Shown here: one piece after another, positions 18,527 to 29,317 of the stretch
Layout of the letters: every line of letters starts with the position of its first letter
Position numbering within the stretch: position 1 is the stretch's first letter
NCBI RefSeq assembly: GCF_009296175.1
Contig: NZ_VOSK01000005.1
Location: 47,203 to 111,202, forward strand
DNA: 64,000 bases
Direction: 5' to 3'
Origin: Microvirga tunisiensis
GTDB lineage: Bacteria; Pseudomonadota; Alphaproteobacteria; Rhizobiales; Beijerinckiaceae
Position numbers and translations under genes: made by a program
Notes under the pieces: generated by a model
Seen by the model: only the letters and a program-made list of their open reading frames with translations
What the model was told of the DNA's origin: nothing
Database searches by the model: none

Positions 18527-18603
18527 CGGGCGTAGCTCAGTCGGTTAGAGTGCCGGCCTGTCACGCCGGAGGTCGCGGGTTCGAGCCCCGTCGCCCGCGC
18601 CAC
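18527..18603 (+). tRNA. tRNA-Asp (anticodon GTC)
   Basis: This is a 77-base cloverleaf. The acceptor is GCGGGCG paired with CGCCCGC (18527-18533 and 18593-18599), the discriminator is G18600 and CCA is encoded. The D-arm is AGCTCAGTCGGTTAGAGT. The anticodon arm CCGGC-ctGTCac-GCCGG gives anticodon GTC. The T-arm is CGCGG-gTTCGAgcc-CCG. A good promoter lies upstream. Confidence 0.96.
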
Positions 18604-18768
18604 TTTTCTTCCTCAAAGTCAGTTCGATACCAGTCCGAATGGATGAATTCCGGGCGCGATTCGACATTCCGATAGTCGTGCTCGTGGATAGAAAGCGGCA
18701 CTTTTCCCGCAGAGCTGCATTCCCTCCATGGTTTTGAGGCGCTTGGCGAAGCTGGACGTTATCGGCGC

Positions 18769-19110
18769 GTGAGTGTGGTTCCGTTGCCTATGTCGACGTC
18801 CAGATCGTTCACGAGCTTCTCCAACGGGGTGGCTCAGGTTGCGGGTCGTCCTGTCACGTTCGGAATCTGCCTCATCGTGAACACAGGAACGACCATCATA
18901 ACCTTCCTGATGGTGTTTCTGATTCAAAACACCCAGAATCGCGATGCCGCCGCCATTCAGGCCAAGCTTGACGAGCCGACCCGGGCTAACGCCGTCTAGA
19001 ACGTGTTCATCGGCATCGAACATTTGACCCAGGTGGCGCTCAACGGGATTCGGGTCAGGTACGAGGCTAAGGCCAAGGCGGAGATCGCCGCCGGGGCAAG
19101 CCGAGGCCGC
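18769..19110 (+). pseudogene. Decayed low-affinity iron permease-like gene
   Basis: Translation from GTG 18769 gives SRSFTSFSNGVAQVAGRP, then after a junction LIVNTGTTIITFLMVFLIQ and NTQNRDAAAIQAKLDE, then an in-frame TAG (18997-18999). The same frame goes on beyond the stop with [20 protein letters not shown] and a charged tail. I recognise the pfam low-affinity iron permease (Fet4-like) family. Intact members have another membrane segment, about 25-30 residues including a TW.LVI motif, between GRP.TF and the NTGTT block. So the copy has an internal deletion plus a nonsense codon. It lies between tRNA-Asp and the nuo operon. Confidence 0.7.
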
Positions 19111-19190
19111 GGCCAGCCGAAAGGCGGCGAAAGCAGCCGACATGGCCATATCCTAGTTTGGAATGGTTCTTTTTGCGGCAGTGCAAACAC

Positions 19191-19219
19191 TTGTCAGGGA
19201 AGGGGAACTCAGCTAAGCC
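19191..19219 (+). promoter_or_regulatory. Possible promoter of the nuo operon
   Basis: TTGTCA (19191-19196), 17 bases and TAAGCC (19214-19219) lie about 110 bases before nuoA. The -10 is weak. A second possibility is TTTATC/TAAATG around 19253-19279. The stretch between the pseudogene and nuoA must contain the promoter because no complete gene precedes nuoA. Confidence 0.3.
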
Positions 19220-19329
19220 TCCCGCGCAATCAGCGCGTTGTCGCAGGGGCTTTTATCGGGCCTTTCTGGGGCTTAAATGCGTTTCAGATTGCCGGCTTTC
19301 GGCCGCGCTCCGTTCGTTCTAGGTGTCGT

Positions 19330-19695
19330 ATGACGAATCTCCTCGCCGACTACCTGCCTCTCGTAATCTTCATCGGCGTGTCGCTCCTGATCGGGGTGGC
19401 GCTGCTCGTGGCGCCTTTCATCGTGGCCTACAGCCGTCCCGATACCGAGAAGCTGTCCGCCTACGAGTGTGGTTTCAATGCCTTCGACGATGCCCGCATG
19501 AAGTTCGACGTGCGGTTCTACCTCGTCGCCATCCTTTTCATCATTTTCGACCTGGAAGTGGCATTCCTGTTCCCCTGGGCCATCACGTTCGGGAACCTGG
19601 GCTGGTTCGGCTTCATCTCCATGATGATCTTCCTCGGTGTCCTGACGGTCGGATTCATTTACGAGTGGAAGAAGGGGGCCCTTGAATGGGATTGA
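19330..19695 (+). CDS. nuoA: NADH-quinone oxidoreductase subunit A
   Basis: This 121-residue membrane subunit of respiratory complex I has three transmembrane segments. [20 protein letters not shown] (with the conserved cysteine of the first loop) and [11 protein letters not shown] are diagnostic. The frame is open far upstream through the iron-permease remnant, but homology starts at ATG 19330. It overlaps nuoB by 10 bases, beginning a compact 14-gene operon. Confidence 0.97.
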   Translation: MTNLLADYLPLVIFIGVSLLIGVALLVAPFIVAYSRPDTEKLSAYECGFNAFDDARMKFDVRFYLVAILFIIFDLEVAFLFPWAITFGNLGWFGFISMMIFLGVLTVGFIYEWKKGALEWD

Positions 19696-20270
19696 TCTCC
19701 GATAACCAGTCGACCCTGGTCGCTCCCGCGCCGCGCGGCATCGTCGACCCGAATACCGGCAAGCCGGTTGGATCGACGGACCCATACTTCGTCTCCCTCA
19801 ACGAGGAGCTGTCCGACAAGGGCTTTCTCGTCACCTCGACCGAGGATCTCATCACCTGGGCGCGCACCGGTTCGCTCATGTGGATGACCTTCGGCCTGGC
19901 GTGCTGCGCCGTCGAGATGATGCAGATGTCCATGCCGCGGTATGATGTCGAGCGCTTCGGCTTCGCTCCGCGCGCCTCGCCGCGCCAGTCCGACGTGATG
20001 ATCGTGGCCGGTACGCTCACCAACAAGATGGCTCCCGCCCTCCGCAAGGTTTACGATCAGATGCCGGAGCCGCGCTACGTCATCTCCATGGGCTCCTGTG
20101 CCAATGGCGGCGGCTACTATCATTACTCCTATGCCGTGGTTCGTGGCTGCGACCGCATCGTGCCGGTCGACATCTACGTTCCGGGCTGCCCGCCGACGGC
20201 TGAGGCGCTCCTGTACGGGGTGCTGCTTCTGCAGAAGAAGATCCGCCGGATCGGCACCATCGAGCGCTGA
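19686..20270 (+). CDS. nuoB: NADH-quinone oxidoreductase subunit B
   Basis: This 194-residue peripheral subunit holds the terminal [4Fe-4S] cluster N2, which reduces quinone. Cluster ligands are visible in [11 protein letters not shown] (adjacent cysteines), [12 protein letters not shown] and [13 protein letters not shown]. The N-terminal 35 residues are a variable extension usual for alphaproteobacteria and mitochondria. It starts within the end of nuoA, implying coupling. Confidence 0.98.
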   Translation: MGLISDNQSTLVAPAPRGIVDPNTGKPVGSTDPYFVSLNEELSDKGFLVTSTEDLITWARTGSLMWMTFGLACCAVEMMQMSMPRYDVERFGFAPRASPRQSDVMIVAGTLTNKMAPALRKVYDQMPEPRYVISMGSCANGGGYYHYSYAVVRGCDRIVPVDIYVPGCPPTAEALLYGVLLLQKKIRRIGTIER

Positions 20271-20284
20271 GCAAAGGTCATTGC

Positions 20285-20887
20285 ATGAGTGCTGATCTCC
20301 AAGCCCTGAGTGACTATATCGCCTCATCCCTCGGTGAGACGATCGAGAACCGGGCCATAGCTTTCGACGAGTTGACGATCGTCGTCCGCCGCGAGGATAT
20401 CGTGCGGGCGGCGACATTCCTGCGGGACGACCCGCAGTGCCGCTTCGTCTGCTTCATCGATATCTGCGGCGCCGATTATCCGGCCCGCGAAAAGCGCTTC
20501 GACGTGGTCTATCACTTCCTGGCTCCGCACCATAACCGCCGCATCCGCGTGAAAGTGGAAACTGACGAGGTGACGCCAGTTCCTTCTCTGGTTGAAGTCT
20601 GGCCGGCGGCGAACTGGTTTGAGCGCGAGGCCTATGACCTCTACGGGATCCTGTTCTCGGGTCATCCTGACCTCCGCCGCATCCTCACCGATTATGGCTT
20701 CGAGGGGCACCCCCTGCGTAAGGATTTCCCCATGACGGGCTATGTGGAGGTCCGCTATGACGATGGTCAGGGTCGCGTGGTCTACGAGCCAGTGAAGCTC
20801 AGTCAGGAATTCCGCAACTTCGACTTTCTCTCTCCATGGGAAGGCACGGACTACGTGCTCCCGGGGGACGAGAAGGCCAAGGCTTAA
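20285..20887 (+). CDS. nuoC: NADH-quinone oxidoreductase subunit C
   Basis: This 200-residue peripheral-arm subunit (30 kDa type) is separate from NuoD, unlike the fused enteric Nuo[37 protein letters not shown] and [20 protein letters not shown] form the family signature. It lies 14 bases after nuoB and 21 before nuoD. Confidence 0.97.
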   Translation: MSADLQALSDYIASSLGETIENRAIAFDELTIVVRREDIVRAATFLRDDPQCRFVCFIDICGADYPAREKRFDVVYHFLAPHHNRRIRVKVETDEVTPVPSLVEVWPAANWFEREAYDLYGILFSGHPDLRRILTDYGFEGHPLRKDFPMTGYVEVRYDDGQGRVVYEPVKLSQEFRNFDFLSPWEGTDYVLPGDEKAKA

Positions 20888-20908
20888 GAGGAGCGGAAAG
20901 GGCGACCC

Positions 20909-22099
20909 ATGGGCGAGCATAATATCCGCAACTTCACGATCAATTTCGGCCCGCAGCACCCGGCTGCGCACGGCGTTCTGCGCCTCGTTCTGGAGCTGGA
21001 CGGCGAGGTGGTCGAACGCGTCGATCCCCATATCGGTCTGCTGCATCGCGGCACCGAGAAGCTGATCGAGTACAAGACCTACGTTCAGGCCAATCCCTAT
21101 TTCGACCGATTGGACTATGTCGCGCCGCTGAACCAGGAACATGCCTACTGCATGGCGGTCGAGAAGCTCCTTGGCATCGAGGTTCCGCGCCGTGCCGAGC
21201 TGATCCGAGTCCTTTACTCCGAGATCGGGCGCCTTCTCTCCCACCTTCTCAATGTGACCACGCAGGCCATGGACGTCGGCGCTCTCACGCCGCCGCTTTG
21301 GGGCTTCGAGGAGCGCGAGAAGCTCATGATCTTCTACGAGCGGATTTCCGGCTCGCGCATGCACGCCAATTACTTCCGTCCCGGCGGCGTGAACATGGAC
21401 ATCCAGCCGGAGCTGATCGACGATATCGAGGCTTTCTGCGATCCGTTCCTGAAGGTTCTCGACGATCTCGACACCCTTGTCATCGGCAACCGCATCTTCA
21501 AGCAGCGTAACGTCGACATCGGCGTTCTCACCCTGGACGATTGCTGGAAGTGGGGCTTCTCCGGGGCTATCGTCCGCAGCTGCGGCGTCGCCTGGGATCT
21601 GCGTAAAGCTCAGCCGTATTCGCTCTACGAGGAGATGGAATTCGACGTCCCCGTCGGCAAGAACGGTGACAATTACGACCGCCAGGTCATCCGCATGGAG
21701 GAGATGCGCCAGAGCGTGCGGATCATGCGCCAGTGCCTGAACAAACTACGGGTGCCGGATGGGCAGGGTCCGGTGACGACGCTCGACGGCAAGGTCGCTC
21801 CGCCTTCGCGCAAGGATATGAAGCGCTCCATGGAAGCGCTGATCCATCACTTCAAGCTTTATACGGAAGGCTTCCACGTCCCCGCGGGCGAGGTCTATGT
21901 GGCCGTCGAGGCTCCGAAAGGCGAGTTCGGCGTGTACCTCGTGTCAGACGGTACCAACAAGCCTTACCGCTGCAAGGTCCGTGCTCCGGGCTTCGCCCAC
22001 CTTCAGGGTATGGATTTCATGTGCCGCGGCCACATGCTGGCCGACGTCGCAGGTGTCCTGGGTTCCATCGACATCGTGTTCGGCGAGGTCGACCGCTAA
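20909..22099 (+). CDS. nuoD: NADH-quinone oxidoreductase subunit D
   Basis: This 396-residue 49-kDa-type subunit forms the quinone pocket with Nuo[21 protein letters not shown] near the N-terminus contains the conserved histidine at the quinone site. [31 protein letters not shown] and the C-terminal [15 protein letters not shown] complete the signature. Length is normal. A half repeat and 115 bases separate it from nuoE, the first large gap within the operon. Confidence 0.98.
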   Translation: MGEHNIRNFTINFGPQHPAAHGVLRLVLELDGEVVERVDPHIGLLHRGTEKLIEYKTYVQANPYFDRLDYVAPLNQEHAYCMAVEKLLGIEVPRRAELIRVLYSEIGRLLSHLLNVTTQAMDVGALTPPLWGFEEREKLMIFYERISGSRMHANYFRPGGVNMDIQPELIDDIEAFCDPFLKVLDDLDTLVIGNRIFKQRNVDIGVLTLDDCWKWGFSGAIVRSCGVAWDLRKAQPYSLYEEMEFDVPVGKNGDNYDRQVIRMEEMRQSVRIMRQCLNKLRVPDGQGPVTTLDGKVAPPSRKDMKRSMEALIHHFKLYTEGFHVPAGEVYVAVEAPKGEFGVYLVSDGTNKPYRCKVRAPGFAHLQGMDFMCRGHMLADVAGVLGSIDIVFGEVDR

Positions 22100-22170
22100 C
22101 GAAAACCGCCCCGGTTCCGGGACGGATATCCACGCTGTTTGAAGCGTGCTGGACAAGTTCAAGTCGCGAG

Positions 22171-22198
22171 TGGCCGGGCCTCATGCCCGGCCATGGCG
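22171..22198. repeat. Half copy of the 90-bp repeat inside the nuo operon
   Basis: TGGCCGGGC-ctcat-GCCCGGCCA forms a perfect 9-bp hairpin followed by TGGCG, matching the right arm of the 90-bp element with a changed loop. It sits between nuoD and nuoE, where it could modulate mRNA stability or relative expression. Confidence 0.65.
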
Positions 22199-22214
22199 AT
22201 GAGGAGAAGAGTGT

Positions 22215-23273
22215 ATGGCCGTTCGTAAGCTCGCGCCTGAAAACATGCAGCCCGAGAATTTCGTTCTCTCCGCCGAGACCGAAGCTTTCGCGGACAAGGA
22301 AATCGCCAAGTATCCGCCCGGCCGGCAGGCTTCGGCCGTGATCGCTCTCCTGGGCAAGGCTCAGGAGCAGGCGGGCGGCTGGCTGCCGCGCAAGGCCATC
22401 GAGGCCGTGGCGACCAGGCTCGACATGCCGGTGATCCGCGTGATGGAGGTGGCGACCTTCTACACGATGTTCAACCTTGAGCCGGTCGGAAAGTATTTCA
22501 TCCAGTTCTGCGGCACGACGCCCTGCGTCCTGCGCGGGGCCGGGGACATCAGACAAGTGCTGGAGCGCCGTATCGGCGATCAGAACCATGTGACGGCGGA
22601 TGGGAACTTCTCCTGGCTCGAGGTCGAGTGCCTGGGCGCCTGCTCCAATGCGCCGATGGTGCAGATCAACGACGACTATTACGAAGACCTGACGACGGAG
22701 AACTTCGAGAAGCTTCTCGACGATCTCGCCGCCGGTCACCCTGTGAAGGTGGGTTCGCAGATCGGCCGCAGTCGATCGGAGCCCTTTGAGGCGGTGAACA
22801 CCCTTCAGGATCCGACTCTCTACGACGGCTCTCTCGTCGGTGCCTGGCGCAAGCGCTTCGAGGAGCAGGCAAAGGCGGCCGAGACGGCAGAACCCGCAGC
22901 TGCCATGGCTTCGATTCCTCAGGAGGTGAAGGCCGCCAAGCCGACCGCCGGACGACCGATCGAGAGCGATGCTGCCGATACGCCGGCCAAGCGCGCGAAG
23001 GAAGGCGAAACACCGATCAATCCGGCTGACCAAAGGGAAGCCGCTGATCCGTCGAAAGCCACCAAAGGGCAGTCGCACACGGAAGCCGAGCCGAGACATG
23101 CTCCACAGAGCGGCAAGTCTTACGTTGCGTCGCCGAAGAAAGACGGTGAGGCCGTGCCGAGCAGCCCGACGACACCGGTTGCCGGCACGCCGCCTGCACA
23201 AGCCGAGACCCGCCGCGACGGTAGCGAAAGCAAACCGGACGTGATCGTCGATAAAGACAACAAGTCGTCCTGA
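22215..23273 (+). CDS. nuoE: NADH-quinone oxidoreductase subunit E, with long low-complexity tail
   Basis: The first ~200 residues are the 24-kDa subunit with a [2Fe-2S] cluster (N1a). Ligands are in QFCGTTPCVLRG and ECLGACSNAPMVQ, and the thioredoxin-like fold start is YPPGRQASAVIALL. After about residue 215 the remaining ~137 residues are rich in Ala, Lys, Glu, Pro and Thr without a recognisable fold. Typical bacterial NuoE is 160-220 residues. Many alphaproteobacterial NuoE proteins carry such tails, some ending in a helix-hairpin-helix-like domain that I do not see here. Frame and codon use remain consistent to the stop, so the tail is probably translated. Confidence 0.95.
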   Translation: MAVRKLAPENMQPENFVLSAETEAFADKEIAKYPPGRQASAVIALLGKAQEQAGGWLPRKAIEAVATRLDMPVIRVMEVATFYTMFNLEPVGKYFIQFCGTTPCVLRGAGDIRQVLERRIGDQNHVTADGNFSWLEVECLGACSNAPMVQINDDYYEDLTTENFEKLLDDLAAGHPVKVGSQIGRSRSEPFEAVNTLQDPTLYDGSLVGAWRKRFEEQAKAAETAEPAAAMASIPQEVKAAKPTAGRPIESDAADTPAKRAKEGETPINPADQREAADPSKATKGQSHTEAEPRHAPQSGKSYVASPKKDGEAVPSSPTTPVAGTPPAQAETRRDGSESKPDVIVDKDNKSS

Positions 23274-23287
23274 TGGAGTGATCGGGA

Positions 23288-24589
23288 ATGCTTCAGGACA
23301 ATGATCGTATCTTCACCAACCTCTACGGCTTTCATTCGCCGGACCTTAAGGCCGCGAAGATGCGCGGCGCCTGGGACGGAACGAAGTTCCTCCTAGAGCA
23401 GGGGCGCGACTGGATCATCAACGAGATGAAGGCGTCCGGCTTGCGCGGCCGCGGCGGCGCAGGCTTTCCCACGGGCCTGAAGTGGTCCTTCATGCCCAAG
23501 CAGTCGGATGGCCGGCCGCACTACCTGGTCGTGAACGCGGACGAGTCGGAGCCGGGCACCTGTAAGGACCGCGAGATCATGCGGAACGATCCGCATCTTC
23601 TCGTGGAGGGCTGCCTCATTGCGTCCTTCGCCATGGGGGCTCACGCGGCCTACATCTACATCCGCGGCGAGTACGTGGCCGAGCGCCACGCGCTTCAGCG
23701 CGCGGTGGAAGAGGCCTACGAGGCCAAGCTCATCGGCAAGGACAACATCCACGGCTATCCCTTCGACCTCTACGTCCACCACGGCGCTGGTGCTTACATC
23801 TGCGGCGAGGAGACGGCTCTCATCGAGAGCATGGAAGGCAAGAAGGGCATGCCGCGTCTGAAGCCGCCGTTCCCGGCCAATATGGGCCTGTACGGTTGCC
23901 CGACCACGGTGAACAACGTCGAGTCGATTGCAGTTGCCGGCACGATCCTGCGCCGCGGCGCCTCCTGGTTCTCCAGCATCGGCCGCCCGAACAACGTCGG
24001 CACCAAACTCTTCTGCGTGTCGGGCCACGTCAACAAACCCTGCAACGTGGAAGAGGCGATGGGCCTCACCTTCCGGGAACTGATCGACCGCCATTGCGGC
24101 GGCATCCGGGGCGGCTGGGACAACCTGCTCGGCGTCATCCCGGGCGGTTCGTCCGTGCCGATCGTTCCGGCCGAGCAGATCGCCGACGCCTACATGGATT
24201 TCGACACCCTGCGGAATCTCAAGTCCGGCCTCGGCACCGCCGCCGTGATCGTGATGGACAAGTCTACCGACATCGTTCGCGCAATTGCCCGCATCTCGTA
24301 CTTCTACAAGCATGAGAGCTGCGGCCAGTGCACCCCGTGCCGGGAAGGTACGGGCTGGATGTGGCGTGTGCTCACCCGCATGGCCGAAGGCCGCGCCCAA
24401 AAGCGCGAAATCGACATGCTCCTCGAAGTTTCGACTCAGATCGAAGGCCACACCATCTGCGCGCTCGGCGACGCGGCGGCTTGGCCGGTTCAGGGTCTGA
24501 TCCGCCACTTCCGTCACGAGATTGAGAAGCGGATCGACGATTACGCGGCAAACCCGCATTCCGAATCCGTCCTGATTGCGGCGGAGTGA
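23288..24589 (+). CDS. nuoF: NADH-quinone oxidoreductase subunit F
   Basis: This 433-residue 51-kDa subunit binds NADH, FMN and a [4Fe-4S] cluster (N3). [20 protein letters not shown] is the FMN/NADH glycine-rich segment, [16 protein letters not shown] follows, and [17 protein letters not shown] holds three cluster cysteines. It lies 14 bases after nuoE. This is the electron entry point of complex I. Confidence 0.98.
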   Translation: MLQDNDRIFTNLYGFHSPDLKAAKMRGAWDGTKFLLEQGRDWIINEMKASGLRGRGGAGFPTGLKWSFMPKQSDGRPHYLVVNADESEPGTCKDREIMRNDPHLLVEGCLIASFAMGAHAAYIYIRGEYVAERHALQRAVEEAYEAKLIGKDNIHGYPFDLYVHHGAGAYICGEETALIESMEGKKGMPRLKPPFPANMGLYGCPTTVNNVESIAVAGTILRRGASWFSSIGRPNNVGTKLFCVSGHVNKPCNVEEAMGLTFRELIDRHCGGIRGGWDNLLGVIPGGSSVPIVPAEQIADAYMDFDTLRNLKSGLGTAAVIVMDKSTDIVRAIARISYFYKHESCGQCTPCREGTGWMWRVLTRMAEGRAQKREIDMLLEVSTQIEGHTICALGDAAAWPVQGLIRHFRHEIEKRIDDYAANPHSESVLIAAE

Positions 24590-24597
24590 GATTGAAG

Positions 24598-26676
24598 ATG
24601 GCGAAAATCATCGTTGATGGCGTCGAGGTCGACGTTCCCGCGGAATACACACTGCTCCAGGCCGCTGAGGCAGCGGGAGCAGAAATTCCGCGCTTCTGTT
24701 ACCATGAGCGGCTCTCGATCGCCGGCAATTGCCGCATGTGCCTCGTGGAGGTTAAGGGCGCGCCGAAGCCGGTCGCATCCTGCGCCTGGGGCGTGCGCGA
24801 CTGCCGTCCCGGCCCGAACGGCGAGCCGCCGGAGATCTCCACGAAGTCGCCGACGGTGAAGAAGGCGCGGGAAGGAGTGATGGAATTCCTCCTCATCAAC
24901 CACCCGCTCGATTGCCCGATCTGCGACCAGGGCGGCCAGTGCGACCTGCAGGATCAGGCCATGGCCTATGGCGTCGACACCAGCCGCTACCACGAGAACA
25001 AGCGCGCGGTGACCGACAAGTATCTCGGCCCGCTAGTGCGCACCTCCATGAACCGGTGCATCCACTGCACCCGCTGCGTGCGCTTTTCCGCCGAAGTGGC
25101 TGGCGTGCCGGATCTCGGCGCCCTGTGGCGCGGCGAGGACATGGAGATCACGAGCTATCTCGAGCGAGCCCTTGGATCGGAGCTGCAGGCCAACGTGGCG
25201 GATCTCTGCCCGGTCGGCGCGCTCACCCATAAGCCGGAATCCTTCCACTATCGTCCCTGGGAGCTCACCAAGAGCGATTCCGTCGACGTGATGGATGCGG
25301 TCGGCTCCTCGATCCGCATCGATTCCCGTGGCCGCGAGGTCATGCGCATCCTGCCGCGCGTGAACGAGGCGGTGAACGAGGAGTGGATCACCGACAAGAC
25401 CCGCCAGATCGTGGACGGACTGCGCCTCCAGCGCCTCGACCGCCCCTTCGTGCGTGAAAACGGGCGCCTGCGTCCTGCTTCCTGGCAGGAAGCTTTCGCT
25501 ACCATCGCCAGCCGCGTGAAGGGCACGGATCCGAGACGAATCGGCGCCATCGTGGGCGATCTTGCCGCTGTCGAGGAGATGTATGCCCTGAAGCTCCTCA
25601 TGGAAAGCCTCGGCGTTACCAACATCGACGCCCGCCAGGATGGAACTGTGCTGTCGCCGGTCTATGGCCGTGGCTCCTATCTCTTCAACACCACCATTGC
25701 CGGTGTCGAGGACGCGGACGCGATCCTGATCGTGGGTTCGAACCCGCGCATCGAGGCTTCGCTGGTCAATGTCCGCATCCGTAAGCGCTGGCGTATGGCT
25801 CCGCCGCCGATTGCCATGATCGGTGAGCACGCGGATCTGACCTATCCCTACGATTACCTCGGCGCTGGTCCCGAGACGCTGGCCGAGCTTGCTGCGGGCC
25901 GTCACAGCTTCATCGAAAAGCTTCGTGGTGCCGAGCGTCCGCTGATCATCGTGGGGCAGGGCGCTCTCTTCCGTCCGGATGGTCTCGCCGTTCTCTCGGC
26001 TGCCGCGCAGCTTGCCCGCGATGTGGGCGCCGTCAAGGACGGCTGGAGCGGTTTCTCGGTCCTGCACACCGCAGCTTCCCGCGTCGGTGCGCTTGATCTC
26101 GGACTCGTGCCGGGCGAGTGGGGCCTGAACGCTCAGACGATGGCGCAGGGTAACGTGGACGTGCTGTTCAACCTCGGCGCGGATGAGATCGACATCGCTC
26201 CCGGCGCCTTCGTGATCTATCAGGGAACCCATGGCGACCGTGGCGCACACCGCGCTGACGTGATCCTGCCGGCCGCGACCTACACGGAAAAGTCCGGTAC
26301 TTACGTGAACACGGAAGGACGGGTGCAGCTCGCCAATCGTGCGGCCTTCGCTCCGGGCGAGGCTCGCGAAGACTGGGCCATCCTGCGCGCGCTCTCCGAC
26401 GTGCTGGGTCACCGTCTGCCGTTCGACTCGCTCAATGCTCTGCGGGCGAAGCTCTATGCGCATTACCCGCACTTCGCAACCATCGACACGGTCCAGCCGG
26501 CGGATGGGTTTGCGGCCGTCCAGGCGCTTGCCGGCATCGGCGGCACGCCTGGCCGCGAGCCGTTCGTGAGCCCGGTGAAGGACTTCTATCTGACGAACCC
26601 GATTGCCCGCGCCTCCGGCGTCATGGCCGAGTGCTCTGCGCTCGCCCGTGAGCTGAAGCTCGAGGCGGCTGAGTAA
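24598..26676 (+). CDS. nuoG: NADH-quinone oxidoreductase subunit G
   Basis: This 692-residue 75-kDa subunit carries several Fe-S clusters. The N-terminal ferredoxin-like domain has ligands in [35 protein letters not shown] is the next cluster block, and [11 protein letters not shown] with [12 protein letters not shown] carries further ligands. A molybdopterin-oxidoreductase-like domain without cofactor ligands fills the rest. The ATG at 24598 is preferred over the in-frame GTG at 24586, which overlaps nuoF. Confidence 0.97.
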   Translation: MAKIIVDGVEVDVPAEYTLLQAAEAAGAEIPRFCYHERLSIAGNCRMCLVEVKGAPKPVASCAWGVRDCRPGPNGEPPEISTKSPTVKKAREGVMEFLLINHPLDCPICDQGGQCDLQDQAMAYGVDTSRYHENKRAVTDKYLGPLVRTSMNRCIHCTRCVRFSAEVAGVPDLGALWRGEDMEITSYLERALGSELQANVADLCPVGALTHKPESFHYRPWELTKSDSVDVMDAVGSSIRIDSRGREVMRILPRVNEAVNEEWITDKTRQIVDGLRLQRLDRPFVRENGRLRPASWQEAFATIASRVKGTDPRRIGAIVGDLAAVEEMYALKLLMESLGVTNIDARQDGTVLSPVYGRGSYLFNTTIAGVEDADAILIVGSNPRIEASLVNVRIRKRWRMAPPPIAMIGEHADLTYPYDYLGAGPETLAELAAGRHSFIEKLRGAERPLIIVGQGALFRPDGLAVLSAAAQLARDVGAVKDGWSGFSVLHTAASRVGALDLGLVPGEWGLNAQTMAQGNVDVLFNLGADEIDIAPGAFVIYQGTHGDRGAHRADVILPAATYTEKSGTYVNTEGRVQLANRAAFAPGEAREDWAILRALSDVLGHRLPFDSLNALRAKLYAHYPHFATIDTVQPADGFAAVQALAGIGGTPGREPFVSPVKDFYLTNPIARASGVMAECSALARELKLEAAE

Positions 26677-26688
26677 GAGGAACGGATC

Positions 26689-27714
26689 ATGGAATTTGGA
26701 GACATCCTCCTCGCGGTCGCGATCATGCTGGGCAAGAGCCTGCTCATGCTGGTGGCGCTTCTCATCTTCATCGCCTATGCGCTCTATGCCGACCGCAAGG
26801 TCTGGGCGGCGGTTCAGCTGCGCCGCGGCCCGAACGTGGTCGGTCCCTGGGGGCTGCTCCAGTCCTTTGCCGACCTGCTCAAGTTCGTACTGAAGGAGCC
26901 GGTCATTCCGGCTCCGGCCAACAAGGGCATGTTCCTGCTGGCCCCGCTGGTGATGTGTACCCTGTCACTCGCGGCCTGGGCGGTCATTCCGCTGAATGCC
27001 GGCTGGGCCATCGCCGACATCAACGTGGGCATTCTCTACATCTTCGCGATCTCGTCGCTCGGCGTTTACGGCGTCATCATGGGTGGCTGGGCGTCGAACT
27101 CGAAGTATCCATTCCTCGGTGCACTTCGCTCCGCGGCCCAGATGGTGTCCTACGAGGTCTCCATCGGCTTCGTCATCGTGACCGTGCTGATGTGCGCTGG
27201 AACGCTGAACCTGTCGCAGATCGTGGAATCGCAGAACACCCGCCTCGGCATCCTGGGCTGGTACTGGCTGCCGCTCTTCCCGATGTTCGTGGTGTTCTTC
27301 ATCTCGGCCATGGCCGAGACGAACCGCCCGCCTTTCGACCTGCCCGAGGCAGAATCGGAGCTGGTCGCCGGGTACATGGTGGAATATTCCTCCACGCCGT
27401 ACCTCCTCTTCATGCTCGGCGAGTACGTGGCCATCATGACCATGTGCGCCCTTGGAACGATCCTGTTCCTCGGTGGCTGGCTGTCGCCGATCCCATTCGC
27501 ACCCTTCACATGGGTGCCGGGCGTGATCTGGTTCGTACTGAAGGCGAGCTTCCTCTTCATCCTCATCGCCATGGTGAAAGCCCTGGTGCCACGCTACCGC
27601 TACGATCAGCTTATGCGCCTCGGCTGGAAGGTCTTCCTTCCGCTCTCCCTGGCCATGGTCATCATCGTGGCAACTGTCCTGATGGCGACCGGCAATGCGC
27701 CGGGCGTCCGCTAA
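26689..27714 (+). CDS. nuoH: NADH-quinone oxidoreductase subunit H
   Basis: This 341-residue integral subunit (ND1 type) has eight transmembrane segments and joins the peripheral arm at the quinone chamber. [60 protein letters not shown] (the conserved acidic loop) and [18 protein letters not shown] are diagnostic. It starts 12 bases after nuoG and is followed 12 bases later by nuoI. Confidence 0.98.
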   Translation: MEFGDILLAVAIMLGKSLLMLVALLIFIAYALYADRKVWAAVQLRRGPNVVGPWGLLQSFADLLKFVLKEPVIPAPANKGMFLLAPLVMCTLSLAAWAVIPLNAGWAIADINVGILYIFAISSLGVYGVIMGGWASNSKYPFLGALRSAAQMVSYEVSIGFVIVTVLMCAGTLNLSQIVESQNTRLGILGWYWLPLFPMFVVFFISAMAETNRPPFDLPEAESELVAGYMVEYSSTPYLLFMLGEYVAIMTMCALGTILFLGGWLSPIPFAPFTWVPGVIWFVLKASFLFILIAMVKALVPRYRYDQLMRLGWKVFLPLSLAMVIIVATVLMATGNAPGVR

Positions 27715-27726
27715 AGGAGATCGGCC

Positions 27727-28215
27727 ATGCAGCTCGACCGCATTGCCCAATCCCTCCTGCTGAAGGAGTTCATCTCGGGCTTCATCCTGACGGTGAAGTA
27801 CTTCTTCAAGCCGAAGGCGACCCTCAACTACCCCTTCGAAATGGGCCATCGCGGGCCTCGCTTCCGTGGTGAACACGCCCTGCGTCGCTATCCCAACGGG
27901 GAAGAGCGCTGCATCGCCTGCAAACTCTGCGAGGCCATCTGCCCTGCCCAGGCGATCACCATCGAAGCCGGTCCGCGTCGCAACGACGGCACCCGCCGCA
28001 CGACGCGCTACGACATCGACATGGTGAAGTGCATCTATTGCGGCATGTGCCAGGAGGCGTGCCCGGTGGACGCCATCGTGGAAGGCCCGAACTTCGAGTT
28101 CTCCGTGGAGACCCGCGAGGAACTCTATTACGACAAGGCCAAGCTTCTCGATAATGGGGAGCGTTGGGAGCGGGAAATCGCGCGCAACATCGCGAAGACT
28201 GCGCCTTACCGGTAA
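27727..28215 (+). CDS. nuoI: NADH-quinone oxidoreductase subunit I
   Basis: This 162-residue ferredoxin-like subunit (23-kDa/TYKY) has two [4Fe-4S] motifs, [16 protein letters not shown] and [16 protein letters not shown], binding clusters N6a and N6b. The amphipathic N-terminus anchors it to NuoH. The 138-base gap to nuoJ is GC-rich and can form a hairpin (CGCCGG-attct-CCGGCG, about 28300-28315). Confidence 0.98.
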   Translation: MQLDRIAQSLLLKEFISGFILTVKYFFKPKATLNYPFEMGHRGPRFRGEHALRRYPNGEERCIACKLCEAICPAQAITIEAGPRRNDGTRRTTRYDIDMVKCIYCGMCQEACPVDAIVEGPNFEFSVETREELYYDKAKLLDNGERWEREIARNIAKTAPYR

Positions 28216-28353
28216 GAGAGCTTTCTACCCGACTAGGGCAGGGGGCAAGCAGGTCCGGCGGGTTGTGCCCTTCGGATTCGGATTTTATAGACAGGCCGCC
28301 GGATTCTCCGGCGCCACGTCGGAAGGGGCCGCCTCGGGCGGCTTGAGTTGAAC

Positions 28354-28968
28354 ATGACGGTTACCGCCGCCTTCTTCTACCTGTTCGCGACGATCACGAT
28401 CGCCTCCGGCTTCATGGTGATTGCCTCCCGCAATCCCGTGCAGTCGGTGCTTTTCCTCATCCTGGCCTTCGTCAATGCGGCGGGGCTGTTCCTGATGATG
28501 GGGGCCGAGTTCCTGGCGATGATCCTGGTCATCGTCTACGTGGGCGCGGTCGCGGTGCTCTTCCTCTTCGTCGTGATGATGCTCGACGTCGACTTCGCCG
28601 CGCTACGCCAGGGCTTCCTGCAATACCTGCCCATCGGCGGATTGATCGGCGTGATCTTCCTGCTCGAGCTGATCCTGGTCGTAGGTGCCTATGCGGTCGA
28701 TCCGGGGCTCGTCCGCTCGCCGGCCGTTCCGATTCCGGCGCCCGACGTCATGACCAACACCGAGGCGCTCGGCCAGGTTCTCTACACCCGCTATTTCTAT
28801 TTCTTCCAGGCAGCCGGCCTGATCCTGCTGGTCGCCATGATCGGCGCAATCGTGCTGACCCTGCGTGAGCGTGTGGGCGTACGGCGCCAGGACATTTCCA
28901 AGCAAAACGCCCGGACGCAGGAAACCGCCGTCGAAGTGCGGAAGGTTCCCTTCCGTCAGGGAATCTAA
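28354..28968 (+). CDS. nuoJ: NADH-quinone oxidoreductase subunit J
   Basis: This 204-residue membrane subunit (ND6 type) has five hydrophobic segments. [20 protein letters not shown] and [20 protein letters not shown] are the typical segments, the latter being the pi-bulge helix. ATG 28354 is preferred; a TTG two codons earlier is in frame. AGGAGG follows at the end of the gene for nuoK. Confidence 0.96.
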   Translation: MTVTAAFFYLFATITIASGFMVIASRNPVQSVLFLILAFVNAAGLFLMMGAEFLAMILVIVYVGAVAVLFLFVVMMLDVDFAALRQGFLQYLPIGGLIGVIFLLELILVVGAYAVDPGLVRSPAVPIPAPDVMTNTEALGQVLYTRYFYFFQAAGLILLVAMIGAIVLTLRERVGVRRQDISKQNARTQETAVEVRKVPFRQGI

Positions 28969-28979
28969 GGAGGCACGCA

Positions 28980-29288
28980 ATGGTTATCGGACTGGGCCAC
29001 TATCTCACCGTCGCCGCCGTGCTCTTCACGCTCGGGGTGTTCGGCATTTTCATCAACCGGAAGAACGTGATCGTCATTTTGATGTCCATCGAGCTGATCC
29101 TGCTCGCAGTGAACATCAACATGGTCGCCTTCTCGACCCACCTGAACGATATCGTCGGTCAGATCTTTGCCATGCTGATCCTCACGGTCGCGGCGGCGGA
29201 GGCGGCCATCGGCCTTGCCATTCTGGTGGTCTTCTTCCGCAACCGCGGCTCCATCGCGGTCGAAGACGTCAACATGATGAGGGGCTAG
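28980..29288 (+). CDS. nuoK: NADH-quinone oxidoreductase subunit K
   Basis: This 102-residue three-helix subunit (ND4L type) contains conserved membrane glutamates in [13 protein letters not shown] and [31 protein letters not shown] is diagnostic. It has an AAGGAGG site 5-7 bases before ATG 28980. It precedes nuoL by 29 bases. Confidence 0.97.
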   Translation: MVIGLGHYLTVAAVLFTLGVFGIFINRKNVIVILMSIELILLAVNINMVAFSTHLNDIVGQIFAMLILTVAAAEAAIGLAILVVFFRNRGSIAVEDVNMMRG

Positions 29289-29317
29289 GCCCGAACGGAC
29301 TGGCGAAGTAAACGAAC

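Noticed and set aside
18604..18768. Integrated element or att site after tRNA-Asp
   Set aside because: I found no repeat of the tRNA 3' end and no integrase. The stretch shows nothing recognisable.
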